The position numbers were made by a program, and so were the translations under genes. Of a DNA stretch of 64,000 bases, positions 53,473-61,897 are shown piece by piece; the stretch's first letter is position 1, and the number at the start of each line of letters is the position of its first letter. This DNA comes from Kutzneria buriramensis. GTDB taxonomy: Bacteria > Actinomycetota > Actinomycetes > Mycobacteriales > Pseudonocardiaceae. The notes beneath the pieces were generated by a model that was not told the DNA's origin, made no database searches, and saw only the letters and a list, made by a program, of their open reading frames with translations. The stretch covers positions 372,001 through 436,000 of the forward strand of contig NZ_QUNO01000002.1 in the NCBI RefSeq assembly GCF_003387475.1. The letters run 5' to 3'.

Positions 53473-54423
53473 ATGCGTCGCCTCGCGTTGATGGTTGTGG
53501 CCCTGCTGTCGCTCACCGGATGCAGCCTGCTCAACGGGGCGGACGAGCAGCCGCGCGACACCGGCCAGACCGTCGTGCGGGTCGGCGTGATGCAGGTGAT
53601 CGACACGGCCCCGTTCTACCTCGCCCTCAGCAAGGGGTACTTCCGCGACGAGGATCTGGACGTACGGATCACGCCGACCAAGAGCGGCACCGACAGCCTG
53701 CCGCTGCTTGCCGGCGACCACATCGACATCGGCTTCGGCAACTGGGCCACTCTCTTTCAGGCGCAGGCAAACGGCACGGGCGACTATCGGGTACTGGCCG
53801 ACGGCTCGCAGGGCGCGCCGCACGTGCAAATCGTTGCCACCAGGCCGGATTCCGGCATCCACGGGCCGCAGGACCTGGCCGGGCGGACCGTCAGCAGCAA
53901 TGCCCCCAACGACATTCCGCTGCTCGCGCTCAAGGCCGTCCTTCAGGCCGACGGTGTCGATCCGGCGTCGGTGAAGACGCCGATCGTGCACCACGCCGAC
54001 ACCCCGGCGGCCTTGGCGGGCAAGGAAGTCGACGCCGCGATCCAGCTGGAGCCGTTCATCACGATGGCGCGGCGGCAGATCGGCGCGGTGCCGGTGGTCG
54101 ATCTCTACGGGCCCGGCCCGGCGCACGATCTGCCGATCGCCGGCTACTTCGCGCTGGACAAGTTCGCCCAGCGGCATCCCCGAGTGGTCGAAGGATTCCG
54201 GCGGGCGCTCGGGCGTGGCGCGGCCGATGCGCGTGATGTTGTTGCCGTGCAACGGATCCTGCCGACGTTCGTGGCGGGCGTGTCGCCGGACATCGCCCGC
54301 GAGGTCGCGATCCCGGTGTTCCCGACCTCGGTGTCCCGGGACCGGCTGCAACGCGTGGCCGACCTCATGCTGACCTATGGCCAGTTGAAGACCGGGCTTG
54401 ACGTCGGTCACCTGATCGGGTAG
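53473..54423 (+). CDS. ABC transporter substrate-binding lipoprotein, SsuA/THI5-like
   Basis: This 316-aa lipoprotein has the lipobox LSLTGC with C17, then an SsuA/NMT1-like fold (APFYLALSKGYFRDEDLDV, ITPTKSGTDSLPLLAGDHIDIGFGNWATLF). It may bind a sulfonate, pyrimidine precursor or amine. No permease or ATPase is adjacent, so it is an orphan binding protein here. The ATG at 53473 follows gggagcg. Confidence 0.9.
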   Translation: MRRLALMVVALLSLTGCSLLNGADEQPRDTGQTVVRVGVMQVIDTAPFYLALSKGYFRDEDLDVRITPTKSGTDSLPLLAGDHIDIGFGNWATLFQAQANGTGDYRVLADGSQGAPHVQIVATRPDSGIHGPQDLAGRTVSSNAPNDIPLLALKAVLQADGVDPASVKTPIVHHADTPAALAGKEVDAAIQLEPFITMARRQIGAVPVVDLYGPGPAHDLPIAGYFALDKFAQRHPRVVEGFRRALGRGAADARDVVAVQRILPTFVAGVSPDIAREVAIPVFPTSVSRDRLQRVADLMLTYGQLKTGLDVGHLIG

Positions 54424-54486
54424 GTCCCGGTCGAGACAGGACCAAGGTCCCGGTTCCGAATCGCCCGCCGGGCGTACCGTGGACCC

Positions 54487-55353
54487 ATGTCGCAAATCGG
54501 GGGATTCAAGACCAGGCAAACAGAATCGACCTATCACGAGCTCTACTCACGTGTGCGCGCGCAATGGCCGGCTGACACCGAGGACGTGTACGTGCGGACC
54601 AGATTCGGCGTCACGCACGCCATCCGCCACGGCACCGGCGAGCCGATGATCCTGTTGCCGGGCAACGGCGGCACCGCCGCCAACTGGTCGACGTGCGCGC
54701 GGGCGCTGGGCGAGCGCCACACCGTGATCGCCCTGGACATCCTCGGCCAGCCCGGCCTGGGCATGCAGCACACGCCGTTACGCGGACCGCGTGACCTGAG
54801 CACGTGGGTCGGCGACGTGATGTACGACCTCGGCATCGAAGGTGCCCACTTCTGCGGGCTGTCCTACGGCGCCTGGGTCGCCACGCTGGTCGCGATGCAC
54901 GCCCCGTTCCGGGTGCGCACCCTGGCACTGGCCGAACCCGCCGGCAACACGTTCGGCCGCATGCCTCTTTCCTCCTTGCCGGCCGTGCTCCGATTACTGT
55001 GCGACCACAGCGAATCCGGCCTCGCGCGCTTCGGCCGCCACGTCGAGGCCGGCTGGTCGAGCGACCCCGACCACCGCCGGCTGGTCAACTTCGGCATGGC
55101 CAACTACCGCGTGCGGCTGCCGTTCATGCGCCACCACTCCGACGCCGAGCTGCGCAGGATCACCCAACCCACGCTCGTGCTCGTCGCCGGCGCCAGCGTC
55201 GCCCACAACCCCGCGAAGGTGGTGCACCGCGCCCGAACCCTCTTACCCAACGCCAAGGTCGAACTCATCGCCGGCGCCCCACATCCCTTGCCGGAGACCC
55301 ACCCCGAGGTCGTCACCGACCACCTGACCAACTGGCTGTCCGCTGTCGGTTAA
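54487..55353 (+). CDS. Alpha/beta hydrolase
   Basis: This 288-aa protein has the nucleophile elbow GLSYGAW (Ser), the oxyanion region LLPGNGG, the acid in VLVAGASVAHNPAKV and the catalytic His in GAPHPLPE. It probably hydrolyses an ester or amide; the substrate is unknown. The longer N-terminal extension (FKTRQTESTYHELYSRV) is typical of actinobacterial members. Confidence 0.9.
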   Translation: MSQIGGFKTRQTESTYHELYSRVRAQWPADTEDVYVRTRFGVTHAIRHGTGEPMILLPGNGGTAANWSTCARALGERHTVIALDILGQPGLGMQHTPLRGPRDLSTWVGDVMYDLGIEGAHFCGLSYGAWVATLVAMHAPFRVRTLALAEPAGNTFGRMPLSSLPAVLRLLCDHSESGLARFGRHVEAGWSSDPDHRRLVNFGMANYRVRLPFMRHHSDAELRRITQPTLVLVAGASVAHNPAKVVHRARTLLPNAKVELIAGAPHPLPETHPEVVTDHLTNWLSAVG

Positions 55354-55799
55354 TCGGTGGCCGGGCCGAGGTTCTCGGCCACGTGACGCAGGGCCGACCG
55401 GAGGGCCCTGCGCTCGGACGCGGACATGCCGTCGAGGATCTCCTCTTCCAGGTATTCGGTGATCTCGGTGCAGGTGGCGAGCAGTTCGCGGCCGCGCTTG
55501 GTCAACGTGAGCGTCTGGCGCCGGCGGTCGTCCGGATCCCGCACCCGGTCGATGGCCGCCAGGCGCTCCAGGTGATCAGCGATGCGGACCACCAGGCTCG
55601 GCGCGACGCCCATCGCGCGGGCCATGTCCAGTTGGGACGCCGCGCCGCTCGACGACAGCAGGGTGAGCAGGCCGACGTGCTTGGGTTTCAGGTCGAGCGG
55701 GGCGATGAGGTCGGCGAAGCGCTGCGCCACCAACGCGCCCACCGTGCCCAGGCCGAAGGCCGCCGTCTCTGTCAACGCCACGTTCTTGACCACTGCCAC
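55350..55799 (-). CDS. MarR-family transcriptional regulator
   Basis: This 149-aa winged-helix protein has SQLDMARAMGVAPSLVVRIADHLERL as recognition region and DDRRRQTLTLTKRG as wing. Its stop overlaps the end of the hydrolase gene on the other strand. It is divergent from an MBL-fold gene across a near-perfect 29-bp palindrome, so it probably represses itself and that gene. Confidence 0.9.
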   Translation of the reverse strand: MAVVKNVALTETAAFGLGTVGALVAQRFADLIAPLDLKPKHVGLLTLLSSSGAASQLDMARAMGVAPSLVVRIADHLERLAAIDRVRDPDDRRRQTLTLTKRGRELLATCTEITEYLEEEILDGMSASERRALRSALRHVAENLGPATD

Positions 55800-55816
55800 G
55801 GAGGTGATGCTAGCGT

Positions 55817-55845
55817 GTCAATCATTTACTTGGTGAACGATTGAC
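55817..55845. promoter_or_regulatory. MarR operator candidate
   Basis: A 29-bp imperfect palindrome (arms gtcaatcatttac and gtgaacgattgac, 11 of 13 positions match) is centred between the MarR and MBL genes. The size and symmetry fit a MarR dimer site. Confidence 0.75.
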
Positions 55846-55872
55846 GGTGTGATGCACGCGTGGGGGGCAAAA

Positions 55873-56541
55873 ATGCAGGTGATCGCGCCCGGGATCACGA
55901 GGGTCGCGACCTCGAAGAACGACAACTCCTACCTGGTGGAAGGCGTGGACGGCCTGACCGTCGTCGACGCCGGCCGGGCCGGCGCGGCGGACGCGGTGCT
56001 GCACGCGGCCGCTACGTTGGGGATGGGTGTCGTCCGCATTGTGTTGACACACGCGCACCCCGACCACGTACAGGGAAGTGCTGTCCTGCGTAGGCGGACA
56101 AGTGCTCGCGTGTACATCCACAATGCGGACGCCGCCTGGCTTTCCCGAGGCCGGGTGCCGGCCGACGGCCGGTCCGGCGCGATGGCCCGCAGGTACGACG
56201 GGCTCGCCGCCGGACAGTGGACGCCGGTCGACGCCGACGACGTCCTCACGGACGGCGACGTCGTCGGCGGGTTGCGGGTGATCCACACACCCGGCCACTC
56301 GCCGGGACACATCGCCCTGCTGCACGAGTCCACTCGGGCCGTGCTCGTCGGGGACGCCGTGTTCCGCACCGGCAGGCTCGGGCTCGGGCCGGCGGGCTTC
56401 GCCGCCGACCCGGACTCCAGGGCCGCTGCCGTGGCGCGGATTCCCGGTGACCTCAGCGCCGTCGGCTTCGGCCACGGCGACCCCCTGATCGGACAGGAGG
56501 TGACGGACTTCGAAACCTGGCGCTCCCGTCTGGCCCGCTAG
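55873..56541 (+). CDS. MBL-fold metallo-hydrolase
   Basis: This roughly 222-aa protein has the zinc motif THAHPDHVQG, the second His in GHSPGH, Asp in LVGDAVF and the final H in GFGHGDP. The ATG at 55873 has a strong ggggggc ribosome-binding site; starts at 55849 (GTG) and 55852 are alternatives. It probably hydrolyses a thioester, lactone or similar, and is under MarR control. Confidence 0.9.
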   Translation: MQVIAPGITRVATSKNDNSYLVEGVDGLTVVDAGRAGAADAVLHAAATLGMGVVRIVLTHAHPDHVQGSAVLRRRTSARVYIHNADAAWLSRGRVPADGRSGAMARRYDGLAAGQWTPVDADDVLTDGDVVGGLRVIHTPGHSPGHIALLHESTRAVLVGDAVFRTGRLGLGPAGFAADPDSRAAAVARIPGDLSAVGFGHGDPLIGQEVTDFETWRSRLAR

Positions 56542-57308
56542 GCGATGCGGGCCACGTACGCGGCGAACTCGCGGGTCTCGGCGAGGCTGCCGGGGCGTGG
56601 CGGCTCGGTCGGGTCCCAGCCGAGCGCGCGGTCCTCGATCACCTGCGTGAGCAGCGGTTTCCACCTCGCGTCGACCGTCGCCAGTGCCCACTCCAGCGCC
56701 CCGCGCTTGGAGGCGACCTTCGCTGTGCGGAGGGTGTACAGCGTCCGGCAGTAGGTCGTGACGATGTAGCGCTGTGTCCAGGCGACGTCGAGCGGCGCCC
56801 ACTCGGCGACGTCCGCCAGCACCGTGGGCATCGCCGCCCGCATGGCGTCGCGCAGGGACTGCGGCGGCACGTCGTCGACGAGGCTCGCGATCGGCGGGCC
56901 GTCCACGGTGATGCCGTGCTGCCGGAGGATCCAACGGGTGTGTGGGGTGTTGCAGTGGGTGTCCCAGATCAGTTCGCGGTGGCCGTGGTCGCAGAACAGC
57001 CACGGCGTGCCGAGACCGTCGACGGTGCGCAGGGAGGCCGCGTCCGCGTAGGAGCCCTCGAGGTGCCGGGTCCAGAAACCCGGCCGGGCGGGGATGTCGT
57101 CGTGCAGGTCCCGTAGTTGCCGCTCATGGCCGGCGCGCGGCGGGACGGTGGTGGCGATGACGAAGTCGCAGTCGCTGTTCAGGTCGCCGGCGTTCAGAGC
57201 GAAGGAACCCTGGACGTAGGTGCCGATGTAGGTGTCGCCGAGGATGTCGCGAGCCGAGGTCGCGAGGTCGGTCAGAAGAGCGTCGAGTTCGACGAAGGGA
57301 GTGAGCAT
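56538..57308 (-). CDS. Nucleotidyltransferase, aminoglycoside adenylyltransferase/DUF4111-like
   Basis: This 256-aa protein has the GS-x-D-x-D nucleotidyltransferase motif (GSFALNAGDLNSDCDFV, residues about 34-50) and a C-terminal helical DUF4111-type domain. It resembles ANT(3'')-like enzymes that adenylate aminoglycosides, but the substrate cannot be assigned and no resistance is implied. The ATG at 57308 (MLTPFVELDAL) is used; the longer frame is antisense to the next gene. Confidence 0.88.
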   Translation of the reverse strand: MLTPFVELDALLTDLATSARDILGDTYIGTYVQGSFALNAGDLNSDCDFVIATTVPPRAGHERQLRDLHDDIPARPGFWTRHLEGSYADAASLRTVDGLGTPWLFCDHGHRELIWDTHCNTPHTRWILRQHGITVDGPPIASLVDDVPPQSLRDAMRAAMPTVLADVAEWAPLDVAWTQRYIVTTYCRTLYTLRTAKVASKRGALEWALATVDARWKPLLTQVIEDRALGWDPTEPPRPGSLAETREFAAYVARIA

Positions 57309-57411
57309 CGGGGAGTCTCCGAGGCATGGACAACTCGTGGCCGGACCGTAGCCACGACCTGAGTGGGCGATCAAGCGGATATCCGCGGCGACCGGCTGGC
57401 ACGATGAGGCG

Positions 57412-58317
57412 ATGGCGACACGGGTGATCCTCGACTGCGATCCGGGGCACGACGACGCGCTGGCGATCCTGCTGGCCGCCGCGAATCCGGTGATCGACCT
57501 GCGGGCGATCACCACGGTGGCGGGCAACCAGACGCTGGCGAAGACGACGCTCAACGCCCGGCGGGTCTGCACCGTCGCGGGCATCACGGGCGTGCCGATC
57601 GCCGCCGGCGCGGACCGGCCGCTGGTGCAGGAACCGTTGACAGCCGACGGCATCCACGGCGAGTCGGGCCTGGACGGGCCGGACTTTCCGCCGCCGACGG
57701 TCGACGTCGACCCGCGCGGGGCGCTGGCGGTGGCGACGGAGGTGCTGAGCGAGTCGACGACGATCGTGGCGACCGGTCCGCTGACCAACGTCGCCACGCT
57801 GCTGGAGCGCGGCGTCGACAACGTGGACCGGATCGTGCTGATGGGCGGCTCCACCGGTCGGGGCAACATGGCCCCGCTGGCCGAGTTCAACATCTTCGCC
57901 GACCCGGAGGCCGCGGCGGTCGTGTTCGGGTCCGGGGTGCCGATCACCATGTGCGGCCTGGACGTCACGCACCAGGCCCTCGCCACACCGCAGGTGCTGC
58001 AACGGATCGCCGACATCGGCACGCCGCTGGCGCGGATCTGCCACCAGCTGCTGACGTTCTTCGCGGGCACCTACCGCGAGGTCTTCGGCTTCGAGTCGCC
58101 GCCGGTGCACGATCCGGTCGCGGTGGCTGCCGTCATCGACCCGACGATCGTGTCGGTGCGGCCGGCCAACGTCGAGATCGAGCTCGCCGGCGTCTACACC
58201 CGCGGCGCGACGGTGGTGGACCTGGAACGGGTGACCGGTCGCCGGCCGAATGCCAACGTGGCCACCGCACTGGCCGTCGACCGGTTCTGGGACCTGATGG
58301 TGAGCGCTATTCACTGA
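57412..58317 (+). CDS. Nucleoside hydrolase (inosine-uridine preferring type)
   Basis: This 301-aa enzyme has the Ca2+-binding motif DCDPGHDDA (residues about 8-16), VAGNQTLAKTTLNA, GGSTGRGNMAPLAEFN and the catalytic-site region EVFGFESPPVHDP (H and D). It cleaves ribonucleosides to base and ribose for salvage. Length matches the family. It is divergent from the nucleotidyltransferase gene. Confidence 0.93.
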   Translation: MATRVILDCDPGHDDALAILLAAANPVIDLRAITTVAGNQTLAKTTLNARRVCTVAGITGVPIAAGADRPLVQEPLTADGIHGESGLDGPDFPPPTVDVDPRGALAVATEVLSESTTIVATGPLTNVATLLERGVDNVDRIVLMGGSTGRGNMAPLAEFNIFADPEAAAVVFGSGVPITMCGLDVTHQALATPQVLQRIADIGTPLARICHQLLTFFAGTYREVFGFESPPVHDPVAVAAVIDPTIVSVRPANVEIELAGVYTRGATVVDLERVTGRRPNANVATALAVDRFWDLMVSAIH

Positions 58318-58324
58318 ATGCGGA

Positions 58325-58930
58325 TCAGGAATGGCTCCAGTCGCAGCCGCCGTCGAACTTGACGAATTCGCCGGCGCTCACGGTGATGGAGGTCGGGCCG
58401 GAGATGTTGTCGTTGGCGATGATGGCCGAGAAGTCGCCGGAGTCATTGCGCTCACGTTCCCAGTAGCAGCTGCCCAGGGAACCGGCGCCGGGTCCGTCGG
58501 TCTTCCAGCGGCCGGCGACGATGTCCGTGCCGACCTGGAACGTGCCGTTCGTGACCTGGGTCTTCGGACCGGGCGGCTGTGTGGTGGTCGGCTGCACGGT
58601 GAGCGTCTCGACCACGGTCTGGGTGGGCCCGGGCACCGCCACGGTCACCGTCTTGACCGCGGCCGGGGCGGCGGTGCGGGAGCCACCCGAGCCGGCGGCG
58701 GCGCCGAGTCCGAAGACGACCATGCCGGCGACGATTCCGCCGACGACCTTGAGCCCGGTGCGCTTCTTGACCGGGTTCGGAGCAGCCGGGTTCGGGACTG
58801 CCAGATTCGGGACGGCCGGGTTCGCGATAGGCGGATTTAGGACTGCCGGATTCGGGGCAGCCTGATTCAGGGCTGCGAGATTCGGAACGGGCGGATTCTG
58901 GGCAGGCGGCAGCCACGACTGATCGACCAT
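58325..58930 (-). CDS. Single-pass membrane protein with Asn-Pro repeats and extracytoplasmic domain
   Basis: This 201-aa protein has an N-terminal run of NPxxPN/NPAVPN repeats (about residues 12-52), a basic KKRTGLK patch, one membrane helix (about 62-82), a Thr/Pro linker (TVQPTTTQPPGP) and a C-terminal domain (QVGTDIVAGRWKTDGP... SCYWERER... GEFVKFDGGCDW). Two Cys could pair. The C-terminal domain occurs in secreted actinobacterial proteins. The ATG at 58930 is used. Confidence 0.82.
   Translation of the reverse strand: MVDQSWLPPAQNPPVPNLAALNQAAPNPAVLNPPIANPAVPNLAVPNPAAPNPVKKRTGLKVVGGIVAGMVVFGLGAAAGSGGSRTAAPAAVKTVTVAVPGPTQTVVETLTVQPTTTQPPGPKTQVTNGTFQVGTDIVAGRWKTDGPGAGSLGSCYWERERNDSGDFSAIIANDNISGPTSITVSAGEFVKFDGGCDWSHS
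58745..58915 (-). repeat. NPA/VPN coding repeats
   Basis: This in-frame stretch of imperfect 15- to 18-base units encodes Asn-Pro-Ala-Val-Pro-type repeats at the N-terminus of the membrane protein. It is a likely site of length variation. Confidence 0.65.
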
Positions 58931-59029
58931 GACGGGTCCCTCTGCTTCGGCCCCGCACGGCGACAAGGGGCGGCTGCCCGTACTGTTCGCGGTTCGGCGT
59001 GAATGTGTTACCGGCCGCGAATGGGAATG

Positions 59030-59809
59030 CTATTCGCTGAGCAGGCCCTTGCGGAGCTCGACAAGGGTTCGCGCGAGCAGGCGGGACACGTGCATCTGGG
59101 AGATGCCGATGCGGTCGGCGATCTGGGTCTGGGTGAGGTTGCCGAAGAACCGCAGCAGGATGATGGTGCGCTCCCGCTCCGGCAGCTGTTGCAGCAGCGG
59201 TTGCAGCGCCTCGCGGTTCTCGACGCTCATCAGCTCGGGGTCCTCGTCGCCGAGGGCGTCGCCGAGCGACACGGACTTGTCGGTGCCGACGAGGAGTTCG
59301 TCCAGCGAGGAGCTGCGGTAGGCGTTGCTGGCCTCCAGCCCCTCGTACACCTCGTCCTTGCTGATGCCGAGATGCTTGGCGAGCTCGCTGGGGGTCGGCG
59401 CGCGGCCCAGGTGCTGGGACAACTCGTTGGTGGCGCTGGTGATCGCGAGGTGCAGCTCCTTGAGCCGCCGCGGCACGCGCACCGACCAGCTGGTGTCCCG
59501 GAAGTGCCGGCGCACCTCGCCCATGATCGTCGGCACCGCGAAGGACAGGAAGTCGCTGCCGCGCGTGGGGTCGAACCGGTCGATGGCGCTGATCAGGCCG
59601 ACGGTGGCGACCTGCACGAGGTCGTCGTGCGGCTCGCCGCGCTGCCCGAAGCGGCGGGCGATGTGCTGGGCCACCGGCAGGAACTCGGTCACCAGCCGGT
59701 CCCGCAGCTCGGTCCGCCGGGGGTCGTCGGCGGGCAGCTCGGCCAACTCGGCCAGCAGCGGGTCCAGGTGCTCGTAGTCGTTGGTGGCGCGCTCGGAGGA
59801 CTGGGTCAC
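59030..59809 (-). CDS. Alternative sigma factor, SigF/SigB type
   Basis: This 259-aa general-stress/late-growth sigma factor contains region 2 (about 35-105, HDDLVQVATVGLISAIDRFDP), region 3 (RAPTPSELAKHLGISKDEV) and region 4 (LPERERTIILLRFFGNLTQTQIADRIGIS). It is released when the upstream anti-sigma kinase is captured by the antagonist. The GTG at 59809 overlaps the anti-sigma stop (GTGA). It should recognise GTTT-N15/17-GGGTA promoters, which appear upstream of the whiB gene at 61591 and elsewhere. Confidence 0.93.
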   Translation of the reverse strand: MTQSSERATNDYEHLDPLLAELAELPADDPRRTELRDRLVTEFLPVAQHIARRFGQRGEPHDDLVQVATVGLISAIDRFDPTRGSDFLSFAVPTIMGEVRRHFRDTSWSVRVPRRLKELHLAITSATNELSQHLGRAPTPSELAKHLGISKDEVYEGLEASNAYRSSSLDELLVGTDKSVSLGDALGDEDPELMSVENREALQPLLQQLPERERTIILLRFFGNLTQTQIADRIGISQMHVSRLLARTLVELRKGLLSE

Positions 59810-60282
59810 AGGCCCACCACGTCGGCTCGCTTCTTCACCAGGTCGAAGCGAAGCACCTGGCTTCCGTCGCCACCGGGCACCACCCACGTGCTGACGGCGT
59901 CGGTCAGCGCGGTCAACACCCGCCAGCCGAAGCTCTCCCGGCTGGGCGGCACGGCGGAGCCGGTGGGCGCCTCGGCCGAGAAGTGGATCTGCTCGTCCTC
60001 GACGGTGAACCGGCACACCAGGTCCGCGTCCGCCACGGCCCGCGAGATCAACTCCGAGCATGCCTCGTCCACGGCCATCTTCAGGTCGGAGATCGCGTCC
60101 AGCGTGAAGTCGGCCCGCATCGCCAGGTCCGCGGCCACGGCCCGGACCACGGACAGGTGCGCGGGGGCGGCGGCGATGCGCACCTCCACGTCTGCCGCGG
60201 GTGCGGGCTTCTCGCTGGTGGTGGTGCTTGGCTCGTGCTCGCTCACTGTCACCTCGGTGCCATCGACGTCTACCTCGGCCAT
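59806..60282 (-). CDS. Anti-sigma factor/serine kinase, RsbW/UsfX type
   Basis: This 158-aa protein has a HATPase-like kinase fold (LKMAVDEACSELISRA, GWRVLTALTDAVSTW) preceded by a Thr/Pro-rich N-terminus. The canonical N-box Asn is replaced (DEACSEL), as I recall for mycobacterial UsfX-like proteins; ATP binding may be weak. It sequesters the downstream sigma factor and is controlled by the STAS antagonist. It is in the middle of the operon. Confidence 0.88.
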   Translation of the reverse strand: MAEVDVDGTEVTVSEHEPSTTTSEKPAPAADVEVRIAAAPAHLSVVRAVAADLAMRADFTLDAISDLKMAVDEACSELISRAVADADLVCRFTVEDEQIHFSAEAPTGSAVPPSRESFGWRVLTALTDAVSTWVVPGGDGSQVLRFDLVKKRADVVGL

Positions 60283-60297
60283 TGTTCCCCCCGATCC

Positions 60298-60660
60298 TCA
60301 GCCGGGCGCGCCGACCGCGTCGTCCCGCGTGGGGAACGTGGTCAACACCTCATCGAGTCCGGTGATCTCCAGCGGCCGGCGCACCGACCGCCCCGCGGCC
60401 ACCAGCCGCAGCTCCACCTGCCGGCGGCGGGCCTCGTGCGAGGTCTCCACCAGCACGGCCAGCCCGGCCGAGCCGAGGAAGCTGACCCCGGCCAGGTCGA
60501 GTACCAGCACCCGGCAGTCCGCGATCTCGTCCGCGAGGACGGTGCGCAGGCTGGGCGCGGTGAGCATGTCCACCTCTCCGCTGACGGTGGCCACGACCAC
60601 GCCGGGCGTCGGCCGGTCGACCAACACGTCGATGGGGAGAGCGCTGCTGTTCTCTGTCAC
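60298..60660 (-). CDS. STAS-domain anti-sigma factor antagonist
   Basis: This 120-aa protein has the STAS core LVLDLAGVSFLGSAGLAVLVET; S64 is the probable phosphorylated residue. Its dephosphorylated form should bind the anti-sigma kinase. The GTG at 60660 is used. It starts the operon STAS-kinase-sigma. The upstream gap (60661-60799) holds its promoter, but no GTTT/GGGTA match is clear. Confidence 0.9.
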   Translation of the reverse strand: MTENSSALPIDVLVDRPTPGVVVATVSGEVDMLTAPSLRTVLADEIADCRVLVLDLAGVSFLGSAGLAVLVETSHEARRRQVELRLVAAGRSVRRPLEITGLDEVLTTFPTRDDAVGAPG

Positions 60661-60799
60661 GTTTCCTCACGCGTCGCGGGAAGGAGTAACTGCCGGGCCC
60701 GAGACCCGGACTTCGAAGAACGCCGCGGCTGGCTGCTCAACCACTGCGTTGGACACCGTACGTAGCGGCCGACCGGCCGCACAACCCGGCGGCCGATGA

Positions 60800-61486
60800 T
60801 CAACCGCCCCGCTCGAGAGCCTGCCATGTCAGGCGGGCCGCCCGCACGGCGGGCGGGGGCGGCGAGGTGGTGGGACCGGTGCCGGGCTCCTGCTCGCCGA
60901 CGGCTGTGCCGCCGACGACCTCGACCAACCCGGCGGACAGATCCCGCAGTTTGACGTTGAAGTGCTGGCTGGACCTCACCAGCGTGCGGAACGCGGCCGC
61001 GGCGTCGCACCGCACCGCGCCCATGAGCAGCCCCTTGGCCTGCTCGATGAGCCGCCGGTTCTGGACCATCTCCACCATCTGGTCGGCACGCAGCACCTCA
61101 TCGGCGCAGAACTCGATCACGGCGGTCGCCGTGGCCAGCAGCGGTTCGACCTGGTCGATGATCCGGAGGTCGTCCTCCTTGGGCTCGTGGTCGGTGTACA
61201 CGGACAGCACCGACGGGCCCTCCTGCGTCCAGCTGCCGGGCACGGCGGTGATCCACGTGACGCCGTCGGACCAGGCCTCGACCAGCGTCTCCTCGCCGGT
61301 CGCGGCGGCCACGACCGGCCCCTCGCCGCGCCGCCACTGCTCGGCGTCGCGGTCTGCGGCCGCGCCGATCGCGCGCAGGCTCCGCAGATTGGTGCTCACC
61401 CCGGCTCCGTCACAGCCGGGCACGCTCTCGACCAGGTGTCTGAGCAGACGGTCGAGCAATTCGGGGCCGAATCTCACCTCGTCCAC
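60800..61486 (-). CDS. GAF-ANTAR domain regulator
   Basis: This 228-aa protein has an N-terminal GAF-like sensor domain (about 1-140) and a C-terminal ANTAR RNA-binding domain (about 145-205, LIEQAKGLLMGAVRCDAAAAFRTLVRSSQHFNVKLRDLS) that acts in antitermination. The GTG start lies 9 bp from a GGGTAT motif of a SigF-type promoter on the same strand, so the mRNA may be almost leaderless. It is divergent from the whiB gene. Confidence 0.88.
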   Translation of the reverse strand: MDEVRFGPELLDRLLRHLVESVPGCDGAGVSTNLRSLRAIGAAADRDAEQWRRGEGPVVAAATGEETLVEAWSDGVTWITAVPGSWTQEGPSVLSVYTDHEPKEDDLRIIDQVEPLLATATAVIEFCADEVLRADQMVEMVQNRRLIEQAKGLLMGAVRCDAAAAFRTLVRSSQHFNVKLRDLSAGLVEVVGGTAVGEQEPGTGPTTSPPPPAVRAARLTWQALERGG

Positions 61487-61495
61487 GTCTCCCGG

Positions 61496-61522
61496 ATACC
61501 CGGATGGGGGAGATGGTCAAAC
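61496..61522 (-). promoter_or_regulatory. SigF/SigB-type promoter candidate for the ANTAR gene
   Basis: On the minus strand, GTTT (61522-61519), 17 bases and GGGTAT (61501-61496) match the stress-sigma pattern. The -35 half lies inside a 22-bp palindrome (61515-61536) shared with the opposite promoter. Confidence 0.6.
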
Positions 61523-61528
61523 CCCGGG

Positions 61529-61553
61529 GTTTGACCACGTCGCGGCTGGGTAC
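61529..61553 (+). promoter_or_regulatory. SigF/SigB-type promoter candidate for the whiB gene
   Basis: GTTT (61529-61532), exactly 15 bases and GGGTAC (61548-61553) match the stress-sigma consensus, 38 bp before the ATG. The -35 half lies in the perfect palindrome ggtcaaaccccggggtttgacc-type sequence (61515-61536), which faces the opposite promoter. Confidence 0.7.
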
Positions 61554-61590
61554 CAGAGGGCGGACGACAAGCTCCTGAGGAGGCGCCCTC

Positions 61591-61893
61591 ATGGCCGACG
61601 TGCACCGGCTACCCACCCCGGTCTCGGAGAACTGGGACTGGCAGCGACTCGGCGCCTGCCGCGGCGCGAACAGCGCCGTCTTCTTCCATCCCGACAGCGA
61701 ACGGGGCTCCGCGCGCCTGGCCCGGGAGGCCACGGCCAAGCGTATCTGCAACAGCTGTCCGGTGCGCGCCGAGTGCCTGCGGCACGCGATCAAGGTGCAG
61801 GAGCCCTACGGCATCTGGGGCGGCATGGGCGAGAACGAGCGCCGGGCGGTGATCTCCGCGACCAGGCGGCGGCTCAAGTCCCACGCCAGCTGA
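61591..61893 (+). CDS. WhiB-family iron-sulfur transcriptional regulator
   Basis: This 100-aa protein has the four conserved Fe-S ligands C23, C53, C56 and C62 and the GIWGGMGE turn, followed by a basic tail (RRRLKSHAS) for DNA binding. It senses redox or NO and binds the principal sigma factor. The ATG follows aggaggcg and a SigF-type promoter, so it is probably part of the stress response. Confidence 0.95.
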   Translation: MADVHRLPTPVSENWDWQRLGACRGANSAVFFHPDSERGSARLAREATAKRICNSCPVRAECLRHAIKVQEPYGIWGGMGENERRAVISATRRRLKSHAS

Positions 61894-61897
61894 CCGC

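Noticed and set aside
56538-58070. 510-aa leftward frame spanning two loci
   Set aside because: Only the first 771 bases (to the ATG at 57308) encode the nucleotidyltransferase; the rest is antisense to the nucleoside hydrolase gene.
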